From Granulicella sp. L46 (GTDB lineage Bacteria > Acidobacteriota > Terriglobia > Terriglobales > Acidobacteriaceae), in NCBI RefSeq assembly GCF_009765785.1, contig NZ_LMUT01000012.1, positions 716,800 to 780,799 of the forward strand: 64,000 bases of DNA, in the 5' to 3' direction. The notes beneath the pieces are model-generated. The model did not search any database. It saw only the letters and a list, made by a program, of their open reading frames with translations, and was not told the origin of the DNA. Each line of letters starts with the position of its first letter. The first letter of the stretch is position 1. Of the stretch, positions 19,386 through 28,316 are shown piece by piece. The translations under genes were made by a program, and so were the position numbers.

Positions 19386-19424
19386 AGTATTCCACTGCAT
19401 TTGCGCTTTAGTCAAACGATTGTC
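19386..19424 (-). promoter_or_regulatory. GH5 promoter with overlapping LacI-type operator
   Basis: The operator variant GTCAAACGATTGTC occupies 19411-19424 and matches the receptor operator in 12 of 14 positions. On the minus strand a -35 TTGACT (19410-19415) overlaps it, followed after 18 bases by a -10 AATACT (19386-19391). Binding would occlude the -35 box. Confidence 0.65.
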
Positions 19425-19557
19425 TTGATGGGTGGCGGGCGGCTTTCAAAATTGCCCCGGGGTGCGAGCAGTGTCTCCGTGGAGGTTGTCTTGCCGATCC
19501 ACACTGGAGGGTGATGTGGGAGGTGCGGGAGAGCGCTGAACGTGAGAGGATTTCAGG

Positions 19558-19761
19558 ATGAGTGATTTTCTTCCCAAGGCAGGCGGTGTGAAGGTAGGCG
19601 GACTGAGCCGGAAGGCGCAGAAGCTGCAGGCGATGCGCGAGAAGGCGGCGGCGGTGAAGACGGATGCTAAGGTGACGTCGGGCGCGTCGACGGCCGCGGT
19701 GAAGGCGAAGAGTTCGTTCGCGAACACGAAGAAGACGACCTTCCAGCGTAAGGCTGTTTAG
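19558..19761 (+). CDS. Small Lys/Ala-rich basic protein
   Basis: A 67-residue, very basic protein beginning MSDFLPKAGGVKVGGLSRKAQKL in parts, with about 15 lysines, many alanines and no hydrophobic stretch. GAGAGG lies about 8 bases before the ATG. Composition suggests nucleic-acid binding or a disordered protein, but no family is recognised. It sits next to a repeat cluster and stands alone. Confidence 0.55.
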   Translation: MSDFLPKAGGVKVGGLSRKAQKLQAMREKAAAVKTDAKVTSGASTAAVKAKSSFANTKKTTFQRKAV

Positions 19762-19795
19762 GGACGCTCCGGATACGTCCAAAGCCTTCCCTCAG

Positions 19796-19910
19796 GGGCT
19801 AAAGCCCTTATGGATCCTGCGGCTTTTTTAGCACGACTGAAGTCATGCCCCTTCGAAACAAGAATGGATCCTGTGGCTTTTTCGGCACGACTGAAGTCGT
19901 GCCCCTTCAA
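19796..19910. repeat. REP-like cluster with two tandem 54-base units
   Basis: It begins with GGGC-TAAA-GCCC inside 19796-19808. Two similar units then start with tggatcctg at 19811 and 19865, each ending cgactgaagtc.tgcccctt. The second holds the perfect hairpin GGCACGAC-TGAA-GTCGTGCC (19884-19903). It lies between the convergent small basic gene and the gene ending at 19979. Confidence 0.82.
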
Positions 19911-19978
19911 GCCAGACTTGTGCACGGTTGCGCTGGCGCGAGGCAAACTCATGCTGCGTGATGCGGGCTGCGCGGGGA

Positions 19979-20596
19979 TCAGTGTGGGGTCGTGGGTAGG
20001 TACTGGGCTGGGATTGGGTGGTCTGGCGTTTCTGCATCCCAGAAGATGTTGACGATCCAGTAGCGGTCGCCGTCCTTGAGGAGTTGGAAGCTGTTGATGC
20101 CGCGGACGAAGGGTGTGGCGTCGGTGGGGGCGTGGCGGGACTCGTAGGTGCTCCAGACCTGGACGATGTTGCCGTATTGCTCGGTCTCGTTGTGGACGGA
20201 TTTTTCGTAGAAGCCCATGGTGGCCATGCGGGCGCTGGCGCGGGCGATGTAGCCGTCGATGGTGAGAACGACGGCGTCGGCGTGGCCGGCGGCGGGCACC
20301 GTGGGGATGAGGCGGGCGTCAGGTATGAAGAGCGAGCGCATGCGGTCCCAATCGCGGGGCTGGCCCTGGGGACCGGAGATCACGCTGTAGACGGCGTTGA
20401 GTATCGCCTCGGGGCTGCTGACGTCCGCGGGCTTGGCGACGGGCCAGCCGGGATGACCCGCGATGGAGCCGACGAGATGTGGAGGCGGTGGCGGCGCGGC
20501 TGGTGACGTGGCCGGCGTTTGCGCGAGGGCAGTGGCGCTGGAGAACAAGAGAACTAATGATGCGGTGACGCGCTGGAGCTGGGAGAGTTGGATCAT
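19979..20596 (-). CDS. Secreted SnoaL/NTF2-like protein
   Basis: A 205-residue protein with a signal peptide (VTASLVLLFSSATALAQ), a Pro/Ala linker and an NTF2-like cone fold domain. The domain shows the usual order: an initial helix (SPEAILNAVYSVIS), DWDRMRSLFIPDARL, the middle TIDGYIARA and a closing strand with YWIVNIFWDAETP. Such domains bind small hydrophobic ligands or act as isomerases or hydrolases. No catalytic residue can be assigned here. Confidence 0.8.
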   Translation of the reverse strand: MIQLSQLQRVTASLVLLFSSATALAQTPATSPAAPPPPPHLVGSIAGHPGWPVAKPADVSSPEAILNAVYSVISGPQGQPRDWDRMRSLFIPDARLIPTVPAAGHADAVVLTIDGYIARASARMATMGFYEKSVHNETEQYGNIVQVWSTYESRHAPTDATPFVRGINSFQLLKDGDRYWIVNIFWDAETPDHPIPAQYLPTTPH

Positions 20597-20736
20597 GGGG
20601 TCCTCGGGGATAGGAATACTTTACTTGGCCGAGAGTGATCCGTGGGAGATTTGCTTAGGTTAATTCAGCCGCCCGCATGCGCTTGCACCAGAGAGGGATG
20701 CGACTACGAGGAGCGGCTTTAGCGATTCGCAGGCAT

Positions 20737-21168
20737 TCAGCGTTTGGTGGTCACGGAGGCGGCCTGAAGTTCCAGGACGACGCGGGTGAAGTCCATGTGG
20801 TTCCAGGCCTCGGCGATCTTTCCGTTTGCGAGGTGCAGGAAGCTTGTGCCGGAGAAACTTGAGGTGCGGCCGGTGGGGGGAAATCCCAGCGCCTGACCGG
20901 TATGAGTGATGGTGGCGGTCCAGCGAGCGGCTACATGATCTCCGTCGGCGATGATCTCGTTGACTTCTACGGAGATGTTCGTGAAGGCTTCCTTGAAGAG
21001 GGAGTGAGCTTCTTTGAACTCGGATGGGCCTGTGAGGATGGCGGAGGGTTCGGGGAAGCCGTGAGCTTTGCCGTTGGGGAGCAGGAGTTCATCGATGGTG
21101 GCGGGGTTGCCCTGATTCCATACCTCGTCGAACCACCGGTGGACGAGTTGCTTGTTGGCTTCGCTCAT
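20737..21168 (-). CDS. SnoaL-like polyketide cyclase family protein
   Basis: A 143-residue cytoplasmic protein of the SnoaL-like ester cyclase type. Recognisable segments are LVHRWFDEVWNQGNPATIDEL, the central FTNISVEVNEIIADGDHVAARW, TGRTSSFSGTSFLHLANGKIAEAWNHMD and the final helix. The family includes polyketide cyclases and stress proteins with similar ligand-binding cones. Its start lies 110 bases from the divergent GlpF-type channel gene. Confidence 0.85.
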   Translation of the reverse strand: MSEANKQLVHRWFDEVWNQGNPATIDELLLPNGKAHGFPEPSAILTGPSEFKEAHSLFKEAFTNISVEVNEIIADGDHVAARWTATITHTGQALGFPPTGRTSSFSGTSFLHLANGKIAEAWNHMDFTRVVLELQAASVTTKR

Positions 21169-21277
21169 GGATCCTCCAGAGGAGGAAAGAGTAGCACGGG
21201 TCTGTTCGACGAGTGTGAAAGGGCAGACGCCGGGATTGACCCTGTATAAAGGGAGCTGCCTGAGGGAGTTCGATGCT

Positions 21278-22093
21278 ATGGAGTCGCCGCTTTACGAATC
21301 GATGGGGGAGCTGATATCGGAAGCTGTCGCCGTGTTCATCATTATTGCGTTTGGGGATTCGGTGGCTGCGATGTATGTGCTTTATGATCCGAGTCCCTAT
21401 CAGAATGCGTATTGGGGACTTTGCGTGGTGTGGGGACTGGCTGTGACGATTGCGATCTACGCCACGGGCTCGGTGAGTGGCTGCCATGCGAATCCTGCGG
21501 TGACGCTGGCGCTGGCGTTGTACCGGAAGTTTTCGTGGAAGAAGGTTGTGCCCTATTGCCTGGCGCAGACGCTGGGAGGGTTTCTGGGCGCTGGGGTGGT
21601 CTACGTGTTGTTTGTGCCTGTCCTGAATCACTTCAATCTTGTCCACGGGCTGACTCGAGCGGGTGGTGGCGCGGCTGGAGTGTTCTTCACGCATCCTGGA
21701 TTGGCCGTCACGGCGATGCACGCTCTGCTGGATGAGATTATTCTCACGGCGTTTTTAATCTTCGGCATCTTCGCGGTCACGGAGCAATATAACGAGCAAG
21801 CGCCGGGCGCGAATTTTGGCGCGGTAATTATTGGGCTAATCGTGGCGGTGATCGGCGCGTCGATGGGGTACCTGGAGGCCTGGGCGATTAATCCGGCACG
21901 GGACTTTGGGCCTCGGCTATTCTGCTACTTTGCGGGATGGGGGTCGTCGGCGCTGCCTTCCCCGGACAATTATTGGTGGATTCCAATCATTGGGCCGTTG
22001 CTTGGCGGTGTGGTGGGGGGCGCGGCCTATCAACTGCTGATTCATCCGTTTCTGCCAGCGAGACGGCGTGCGCTGCGTTCTGCATCACTCTGA
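21278..22093 (+). CDS. MIP-family channel, GlpF-like
   Basis: A 271-residue polytopic channel of the aquaporin/glycerol facilitator family. The start at 21278 (MESPLYESMGELISEAVAV) has AGGGAG about 10 bases upstream; longer readings add a hydrophilic leader without support. Both pore half-helices are present: ANPAVTLALAL and INPARDFGPRLF. Asp after NPAR is the mark of the glyceroporin subgroup, so passage of glycerol or similar small polyols is more likely than strict water transport. Six membrane segments can be drawn. It has no glpK or glpD neighbour. Confidence 0.92.
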   Translation: MESPLYESMGELISEAVAVFIIIAFGDSVAAMYVLYDPSPYQNAYWGLCVVWGLAVTIAIYATGSVSGCHANPAVTLALALYRKFSWKKVVPYCLAQTLGGFLGAGVVYVLFVPVLNHFNLVHGLTRAGGGAAGVFFTHPGLAVTAMHALLDEIILTAFLIFGIFAVTEQYNEQAPGANFGAVIIGLIVAVIGASMGYLEAWAINPARDFGPRLFCYFAGWGSSALPSPDNYWWIPIIGPLLGGVVGGAAYQLLIHPFLPARRRALRSASL

Positions 22094-22207
22094 CACGCCG
22101 AAGCCTCGTCCGATCAATAAAACCCCCTCAAGCATAGTGAGATTGCGCGGCCTGCCGATAAAACCTGAACGGAAGAGAATTTCCAGCTTTCGTTGAGACG
22201 GTTTGCG

Positions 22208-24577
22208 ATGAATCAGATGATGTCGGGCACATATAACTACTGGCTTGTTGCGCTGTCCTTTGGGGTCGCGATCCTCACGTCGTACACTGCGATCGCGTTG
22301 GTGGAACGAGTGACGGCCAGCAACGGCCCGGTGCGGCGGGGATGGCTGATTGGTGGCGCCATTGCGATGGGAAGCGGCATCTGGTGTATGCATTACACCG
22401 GGATGCTCGCCTTCCAGCTACCAATCCCTGTTCGCTATCACCTGCCAATCGTTGCACTTTCGCTGCTGGCAGCAGTGCTGGCGTCGTTGGTCGCGCTTTC
22501 CGTGGTGAGCAGGCGACGCATGGGCTGGCGGGACCTGCTCTTCGGCAGCGTGACGATGGGCGCGGGCATTGCGGCGATGCATTACATCGGCATGGCTGCG
22601 ATGCGTATGGAAGCCATGCCGGTTTATCACTTTGAGATGCTGATCGCTTCCATCATTGTGGCGATGCTCATCGCTTCCGTTGGCTTGACACTGCTCTTCC
22701 GTATGCGCAGGTGGAACCATGGCAAGTGGCCCAAGTTGCTGGTGGCGTTGATTCTTGGACTTTCCATCCCGGTGATGCACTACATGGGAATGGCGGCGGT
22801 TAGTTTTCGAATGACGGCCGAACCGATCGACTACTCGTATTCCATCGATATTTCCAATCTAGCCAACTTCGGGATCTTTGGGATTACGGGATTGATCCTG
22901 GGATTCGCTATGATGACGTCCTTCGTTGATCGCCACATCTCTGCTCAAGACAAGGCACTTGAGGGCGAACGCAAGATGCTGCGGGCGCTCATCGACCACA
23001 TTCCGGACTTAATGTATGTCAAGGATCTCGAAGGGCGGTTCGTTCTTAGCAATCTTGAACATGCCAGGCGGGTCGGGTTTCCGCACCCTCGATTCCTGAT
23101 CGGAAAGAATGACTTTGACTTTTACCCCTTTGAGCTCGCTGCCAAATTTCGCGAATCTGAGCTTCGGGTGATGTCCTGCGGCGAGGCGCTGACTGAGCAT
23201 GAAGAACTGCCCCCCGATGGGAACGGCTGTTCCGTTTTCCTGCTGACAACGAAGGTGCCGCTGCGAGACGGGAAGGGAAAGATTACCGGGATCGCGGGGG
23301 TGGGACGAGATATCAGCGAGCTAAAGAGGAGCGAGACCGCGCTCAGGGCAGCGGAGCAGAAGTACCGCAGCATATACGACGAAGCGCCGGTCGGAATCTT
23401 CAGTCTGCGTGCAGATGGTTTCCTGATCCAGGTGAACTCGACCATGGCCCAATTCCTGGGATATGCAAGTCCGGAGGAGATGTATTCCCTTGTGACCGGT
23501 TCGCTATGGGCTTCGGCAGTTTCGCAACAGATCCATGGCGAGTTTTTGAAGATGATCAACAGGGATGGCTACGTCAAGGCGTTTGAATTAGAGGTCCTTC
23601 GGAGAGACGGCGGGAGGATCTGGATCTCGTCCAGTGTGCGAGCCAAATATGACGGGCTGACGATTGTCGGCTATAGCGGAATGTTTGAGGACATTACCGA
23701 GCGCCGGAACCTGAGGGAGCAGCTGTTACAGGCTCAGAAGCTGGAGTCGGTGGGGCAGCTCGCCGCTGGAATCGCTCACGAGATCAACACCCCCGTCCAA
23801 TACATTGGGGACAATGTCCGGTTTCTTCGGGACTCCTTTGATTCTCTGGTGGCGCTCAATGGAACCTACGCCGAGTTGCTGGCGCGGGCTTGCGACCAGA
23901 CGCTGGAACCTGAACTGCTGCGGAAAGTCTCCGCTGCCGTACAGGAAGCTGACGTGGAATACATTCTCGAGGAGATACCGAAGGCGTTCACGCAGACGCT
24001 GGAAGGGGTATCGCGAGTGGCGGGTCTGGTCGGCGCCATGAAGGAGTTTTCGCATCCGGGCACGGGCGAAAAGGTTCCATTCGATCTCAACCGGGCGATT
24101 GAGAACACGGTCACTGTAACGCGCAATGAATGGAAGTACCTCGCAGAGATGCGGCTAAGCCTGGAAGCCGGTCTGCCCCTGGTGAGCTGCCTGCCAGGCG
24201 CGTTCAACCAGGTGATCGTAAACCTGATTGTCAACGCTGTCCACGCAATTGCCGATGCCATCGACGCGGGTGATGTCGCGAAGGGATTGATCTCCATCCA
24301 GACCCGTAGCCTTGGTGAAAGCGTAGAGATTCGAATTCAGGATAACGGCGGCGGTATCCCCGAGGCGATTCGCACACGCATCTTCGACCCCTTCTTTACC
24401 ACCAAGGAGATTGGCAAGGGCACAGGTCAAGGCTTGGCCATTGCACGTTCGGTGGTAGTGGACAAGCACCAGGGCTCCATTGATATCGAAACGGAGATCG
24501 GCCTGGGCACGACCTTCATCATCCGGCTGCCTTGCGATGCAGTGCAGCCTGCGCTTCAGGCACAGGTTGCGGCATGA
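22208..24577 (+). CDS. MHYT-PAS-PAS sensor histidine kinase
   Basis: A 789-residue membrane sensor. The N-terminal MHYT domain (about residues 10-235) has seven helices and the repeated motifs CMHYTGMLAF, AMHYIGMAAM and VMHYMGMAAV, thought to bind a metal that senses O2, CO or NO. Two PAS domains follow (LIDHIPDLMYVKDLEG and IYDEAPVGIFSLRADG). The kinase core has phospho-acceptor His in AAGIAHEINTPVQY, N-box NQVIVNLIVNAVHAI and G-boxes QDNGGGIPE and GKGTGQGLAIA. A TTG 15 bases upstream is a rival start. Its stop overlaps the next gene's ATG by four bases, so the response regulators downstream are its likely partners. Confidence 0.94.
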   Translation: MNQMMSGTYNYWLVALSFGVAILTSYTAIALVERVTASNGPVRRGWLIGGAIAMGSGIWCMHYTGMLAFQLPIPVRYHLPIVALSLLAAVLASLVALSVVSRRRMGWRDLLFGSVTMGAGIAAMHYIGMAAMRMEAMPVYHFEMLIASIIVAMLIASVGLTLLFRMRRWNHGKWPKLLVALILGLSIPVMHYMGMAAVSFRMTAEPIDYSYSIDISNLANFGIFGITGLILGFAMMTSFVDRHISAQDKALEGERKMLRALIDHIPDLMYVKDLEGRFVLSNLEHARRVGFPHPRFLIGKNDFDFYPFELAAKFRESELRVMSCGEALTEHEELPPDGNGCSVFLLTTKVPLRDGKGKITGIAGVGRDISELKRSETALRAAEQKYRSIYDEAPVGIFSLRADGFLIQVNSTMAQFLGYASPEEMYSLVTGSLWASAVSQQIHGEFLKMINRDGYVKAFELEVLRRDGGRIWISSSVRAKYDGLTIVGYSGMFEDITERRNLREQLLQAQKLESVGQLAAGIAHEINTPVQYIGDNVRFLRDSFDSLVALNGTYAELLARACDQTLEPELLRKVSAAVQEADVEYILEEIPKAFTQTLEGVSRVAGLVGAMKEFSHPGTGEKVPFDLNRAIENTVTVTRNEWKYLAEMRLSLEAGLPLVSCLPGAFNQVIVNLIVNAVHAIADAIDAGDVAKGLISIQTRSLGESVEIRIQDNGGGIPEAIRTRIFDPFFTTKEIGKGTGQGLAIARSVVVDKHQGSIDIETEIGLGTTFIIRLPCDAVQPALQAQVAA

Positions 24578-25782
24578 AAAGGATACTTTTTGTCGACGAT
24601 GAAGAGAACGTGCTCAATGGAATTCGCCGCATGCTGCGATCGTCGCGGGACGAATGGGAGATGGAGTTTGTTGCCAGCGGGGAGGCGGCACTTCAAGCAT
24701 GCAGCGAACGTGCATTCGACGTGGTCGTGTCGGATCTTCGGATGCCGGGCATGGATGGTGCTCAACTGTTGAGTGAGATTCGAGACCGCTATCCGGGGAC
24801 TGCGCGAATTGTTCTCTCTGGTTACTCCGACGCTGCACTGGCCGCAAAGGCTGTGCCAGTCGCTTATCGGGTGCTGGGGAAGCCGTGCGAACCGGCAGAG
24901 CTCAAGGAGACGATCGACCGAGTATGTACGCTCCAAGAAGTGATCTCGCAACCTGCACTGAGACGAGTGATCGGAACGCTCGGCGAGCTGCCGACTCTCT
25001 CTGCAACCTATCTGGCGCTGAGCAATGCGATCAACGACGAGTGTTCTTCCATTTCAACGATTGCGAAGATCGTTGAGCAAGACGTGGGTATGTCGACGAA
25101 GATTCTTCAAGTCGCCAACTGCGGGTTCTTCGGGTTATCGTCCGGCGCCAGCAGCATTGCACAGGCTGTCGGGTACCTGGGCATGAACGTGATCAAGACG
25201 CTCGCCCTGCAAACGGAGACGTTTCGGACCTTTGTTCCAAGCGCAAGAATACCCACCTCGTATTGGGAGAAGATGCAGAGAAACTCCCAGCACACAGCTG
25301 TCATCGCCGGCACACTTCCGGTGACGCGGGAGATCCGCGAAGTAACCATGATCGCCGCATTGCTTCACGACGCAGGAATTCTTGCGCTGGCAAGTGCGAT
25401 GCCGGACCAGTTCGCTCTGGCGCTGGATGAGATTGAGCAGAAAAATTGCTCACAGGTTGAAGCTGAGGAAGCGATTTTTGGAACTTCGCATGCTGAAATA
25501 GGCGCTTACCTTCTCGGCTTGTGGGGTATCCCTAGCATCGCCATCGAGGCAATCGCACATCACCATCACCCCAGCCGTATCCATCATATGGGGCTGGACT
25601 GTTCGCTAGCGGTGTACCTATCGGATCTGATTGCGCATGGAATGGAGAAACCTCCGGATGATTTCCATGATGAAGGCCTGACAGCTTCCGATCGGATCGA
25701 ACTAGCGACACTGGGGCTTCTGGATCAGTACGCAGGGTTCCGAGGCACGGCGATGCAGGCCCTTGATGTAGGTACACCATGA
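24574..25782 (+). CDS. Response regulator with HDOD output domain
   Basis: A 402-residue protein starting at the ATG at 24574, which overlaps the kinase stop (ATGA). The receiver domain (about 1-120) has acidic pair VDDEE, phospho-acceptor Asp in VVSDLRMPG, and the Lys in VLGKPCE. The HDOD domain follows (about 140-345: LPTLSATYLALSNAIND, VGMSTKILQVANCGFFG, IAALLHDAGILALA), ending with a helical tail. HDOD proteins act in signal output without a known conserved catalysis, often in c-di-GMP or stress pathways. It is translationally coupled to the sensor kinase. Confidence 0.93.
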   Translation: MKRILFVDDEENVLNGIRRMLRSSRDEWEMEFVASGEAALQACSERAFDVVVSDLRMPGMDGAQLLSEIRDRYPGTARIVLSGYSDAALAAKAVPVAYRVLGKPCEPAELKETIDRVCTLQEVISQPALRRVIGTLGELPTLSATYLALSNAINDECSSISTIAKIVEQDVGMSTKILQVANCGFFGLSSGASSIAQAVGYLGMNVIKTLALQTETFRTFVPSARIPTSYWEKMQRNSQHTAVIAGTLPVTREIREVTMIAALLHDAGILALASAMPDQFALALDEIEQKNCSQVEAEEAIFGTSHAEIGAYLLGLWGIPSIAIEAIAHHHHPSRIHHMGLDCSLAVYLSDLIAHGMEKPPDDFHDEGLTASDRIELATLGLLDQYAGFRGTAMQALDVGTP

Positions 25783-25840
25783 GAATCGATCAGCCGGCTA
25801 TTGAAAGAGTTGCACGCGTCGCATCCGGATTAGGAGAACG

Positions 25841-26983
25841 ATGAAACCGAGGATACTTCTGGTCGATGACGAGCCTGCGGTGCTCGCAGGGTACGAACGG
25901 ACGCTGCGCCAGGATTTCGAAGTTCAAACCGCGGTCAGCGGAGAGCTCGGGCTCAAAGCGCTGCGCGAGGATGCTCCTTACGCTGTTGTTGTTTCGGATA
26001 TGCGAATGCCGGTGATGAGTGGTTCGCAGTTTCTGGCCCAGGCCAAGGTGCGTGCGCCCGACACCGTTCGGATGTTGCTTACGGGATACACCGATATCGA
26101 CGCTGCGATGGCCGCCATCAACGAAGGCAACATCTTTCGATTCTTGACCAAGCCGTGTTCCAAGGACACGCTAACGGCCGCTCTGAATGCGGGGGTTGGT
26201 CAAAACAATCTCATTCGATCGGAGAAGGAGTTGTTGGAAAAGACCTTGCTTGGATGTATCAAGGCGCTTGCCGACCTGCTTAGCGCATCAAGCCCGGAGG
26301 CGTTCGGGAGATCGATGCGGATCGTTCACATTGTTCGTCACATTGCAGCGAGCTTCACATTTGCCCATGGGTGGCGTCTTGAAGCGGCAGCGATGCTTTC
26401 GCAGTTGGGGTGCGTGACGTTGGATACCGACGTTATTCAGCAGGCATTTGTTGGTATGAAATTGTCCCTGGAGGACCAGGTTCGTTTCGACGCCCATCCA
26501 ATGGCCGCGATGAAACTACTTTCGGAGATTCCGAGGCTTGAACCGGTGGCCTGGATCATTGGAAATCAACTTTCACGGGATATCCCACGTGAGATCCCAG
26601 GCATGCAGGCCGAATCCGTTGCCGAGACGGTATTGGGAGCCAGAATTCTCAAGCTGGCGGTTGCATACAATGACCTGCGCATCAAGCGTCTTTCCGAGGA
26701 AAGCGCAATTGAAAGTCTGGGCTACAGGGATAAAGAATTCGATCGCGAACTCATCGATGCGCTGATTGGCATCAAGGCCGAGGGCGGTGAGATGATCTCG
26801 CGCCGGTTGGCAATTCCGATGCTTGCTACGGGCATGTTTCTCGATCAAGAGGTTCGAAACCGCGAGGGAATGCTGCTTGCCGGCAAGGGGCAGGAGATTT
26901 CCCGCGCGGTCCTGCTGAAGATTCAGAATTGGGCGCAGGCTGGTCTCATTGACCACGAGGTGACTGTCTTAGCGCCGCTTTAG
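25841..26983 (+). CDS. Response regulator with degenerate HD-GYP-like domain
   Basis: A 380-residue RpfG-like protein. The receiver has LLVDDEP, phospho-acceptor Asp in VVSDMRMPV, and Lys in FLTKPCS. The C-terminal part aligns by order with HD-GYP phosphodiesterases (GRSMRIVHIVRHIAASF, HPMAAMKLLSEIPRLEPVAWII). The metal-binding HD pair is replaced by SQ (MLSQLGCVTL), the HHE segment by NQL, and the GYP loop is missing. Hydrolysis of c-di-GMP is therefore unlikely, and a binding or interaction role is more plausible. It starts 58 bases after the HDOD gene. Confidence 0.88.
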   Translation: MKPRILLVDDEPAVLAGYERTLRQDFEVQTAVSGELGLKALREDAPYAVVVSDMRMPVMSGSQFLAQAKVRAPDTVRMLLTGYTDIDAAMAAINEGNIFRFLTKPCSKDTLTAALNAGVGQNNLIRSEKELLEKTLLGCIKALADLLSASSPEAFGRSMRIVHIVRHIAASFTFAHGWRLEAAAMLSQLGCVTLDTDVIQQAFVGMKLSLEDQVRFDAHPMAAMKLLSEIPRLEPVAWIIGNQLSRDIPREIPGMQAESVAETVLGARILKLAVAYNDLRIKRLSEESAIESLGYRDKEFDRELIDALIGIKAEGGEMISRRLAIPMLATGMFLDQEVRNREGMLLAGKGQEISRAVLLKIQNWAQAGLIDHEVTVLAPL

Positions 26984-27056
26984 CCTTTGAAGCCGAACGG
27001 AAGCCAAACAGGGAACGTGCCACTATTTCTGATGGCCAATCAAGATTGAGGGAAGC

Positions 27057-28316
27057 ATGCTGGTCATCGACGACGATCCTATTATTGGGCAGTTTCTGTC
27101 ACGTTTGGGCGCCAGCCTGGGCTTAAGTTGTGACGTTACGACAACAGCGGAACGGTTCCTTGAGCTTCTGCGGCCAGAGACTTCTTTGATCTTTCTTGAT
27201 CTGATTATGCCCGGCATCGATGGAATCCAACTACTTCGTCTACTCAGTGAACGAAGGTGTACGACTCCGATCATCATTATGAGCGGCATCGACCGCCGAG
27301 TTTTGGAGACCGCTGAAAGGCTCGCAAAGGCTCTTGATCTGCGAGTGGTCGGCAGGCTCCGAAAGCCATTTCGCTTAGCCCAGGTGGAGACGATACTGCA
27401 GGAATTCCGACGGACCGCTCTACTAACTCCCGATTTTCACCCTGCAGGAGCGGCAATTGCCGACTGCGACTTAGTCCGGGCGATAGAAAACAATGAACTT
27501 GTGGTTCACTACCAGCCGCAAGTCGATCTTCGGTCGGATGAGGTGATTGGATTCGAAGCCCTGGTGCGGTGGCAGCGCACGCCGCAAACTCTTGTTTTCC
27601 CTGACGACTTCATCCCGCGTCTCGAGGCTTTGGGGCTTATCGATCGTTTGGGCTGGTTGGTGCAGAGGCGGGGGCTTTCGGAACTCGAGCATTTTGCACA
27701 GGCGGGGCTGGCTGGTCCGACGCTTTCTTTAAATGTCTGCGCTTCGTCGCTGCTCGATCTGAGGCTTCCCGACACGCTGGCGTCGCTGGCTGAGGAGCGT
27801 GGAATAGATCCGAGACGCATCATCGTGGAAGTGACTGAAAGTGGCTTATTCAAAGACCTTTCGAAGGTTCTCGACGTGCTTGCAAGGTTGCGGATGAAGG
27901 GTTTTCAGATCTCAATCGACGACTTTGGGACGGGTTATGCCATGATGCAGCACTTGCGGCATATCCCTGCTACTGAAATTAAGATTGATCAATCGTTCGT
28001 AAAAAATATGCAGGTTAGCAGCAGCGATCGGGTTGCGGTGGAAAAGACGGTTGAGATTGGACATGAGCTGGGAATGAAGGTGGTCGCTGAAGGGGTGGAA
28101 ACGGTGGAACAACTTGAGTTTTTGCGGGGAATTGGCTGCGACATTGGTCAGGGCTATTACTTTTCGAAGCCGCTTGCACCAATACCGCTGCAGATGTGGC
28201 TGTCGAACTATCGGAGTGCTGCGGGTTGTGGATTGACGTTAGGAAAGGTTGTGGATCGCGCGTTCATCGAGAATGGACCTTGGGCTGCGAGGGAGGCTTT
28301 GGGTGTTTTGAAGTAG
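27057..28316 (+). CDS. Response regulator with EAL c-di-GMP phosphodiesterase domain
   Basis: A 419-residue protein with an N-terminal receiver (MLVIDDDPIIG, phospho-acceptor Asp in IFLDLIMPG, Lys in LRKPFR) and an EAL domain at about 140-395. Key residues are intact: Glu of GFEALVRW, Asn in LSLNVCASS, Glu in VEVTES, both Asp in DDFGTGYA, Lys in EIKIDQSF, Glu in EGVET and Gln in IGQGYYF. It is therefore probably an active phosphodiesterase that turns c-di-GMP into pGpG. AGGGAA precedes the ATG. It is the last gene of the MHYT-kinase operon, 73 bases after the degenerate HD-GYP gene. Confidence 0.94.
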   Translation: MLVIDDDPIIGQFLSRLGASLGLSCDVTTTAERFLELLRPETSLIFLDLIMPGIDGIQLLRLLSERRCTTPIIIMSGIDRRVLETAERLAKALDLRVVGRLRKPFRLAQVETILQEFRRTALLTPDFHPAGAAIADCDLVRAIENNELVVHYQPQVDLRSDEVIGFEALVRWQRTPQTLVFPDDFIPRLEALGLIDRLGWLVQRRGLSELEHFAQAGLAGPTLSLNVCASSLLDLRLPDTLASLAEERGIDPRRIIVEVTESGLFKDLSKVLDVLARLRMKGFQISIDDFGTGYAMMQHLRHIPATEIKIDQSFVKNMQVSSSDRVAVEKTVEIGHELGMKVVAEGVETVEQLEFLRGIGCDIGQGYYFSKPLAPIPLQMWLSNYRSAAGCGLTLGKVVDRAFIENGPWAAREALGVLK

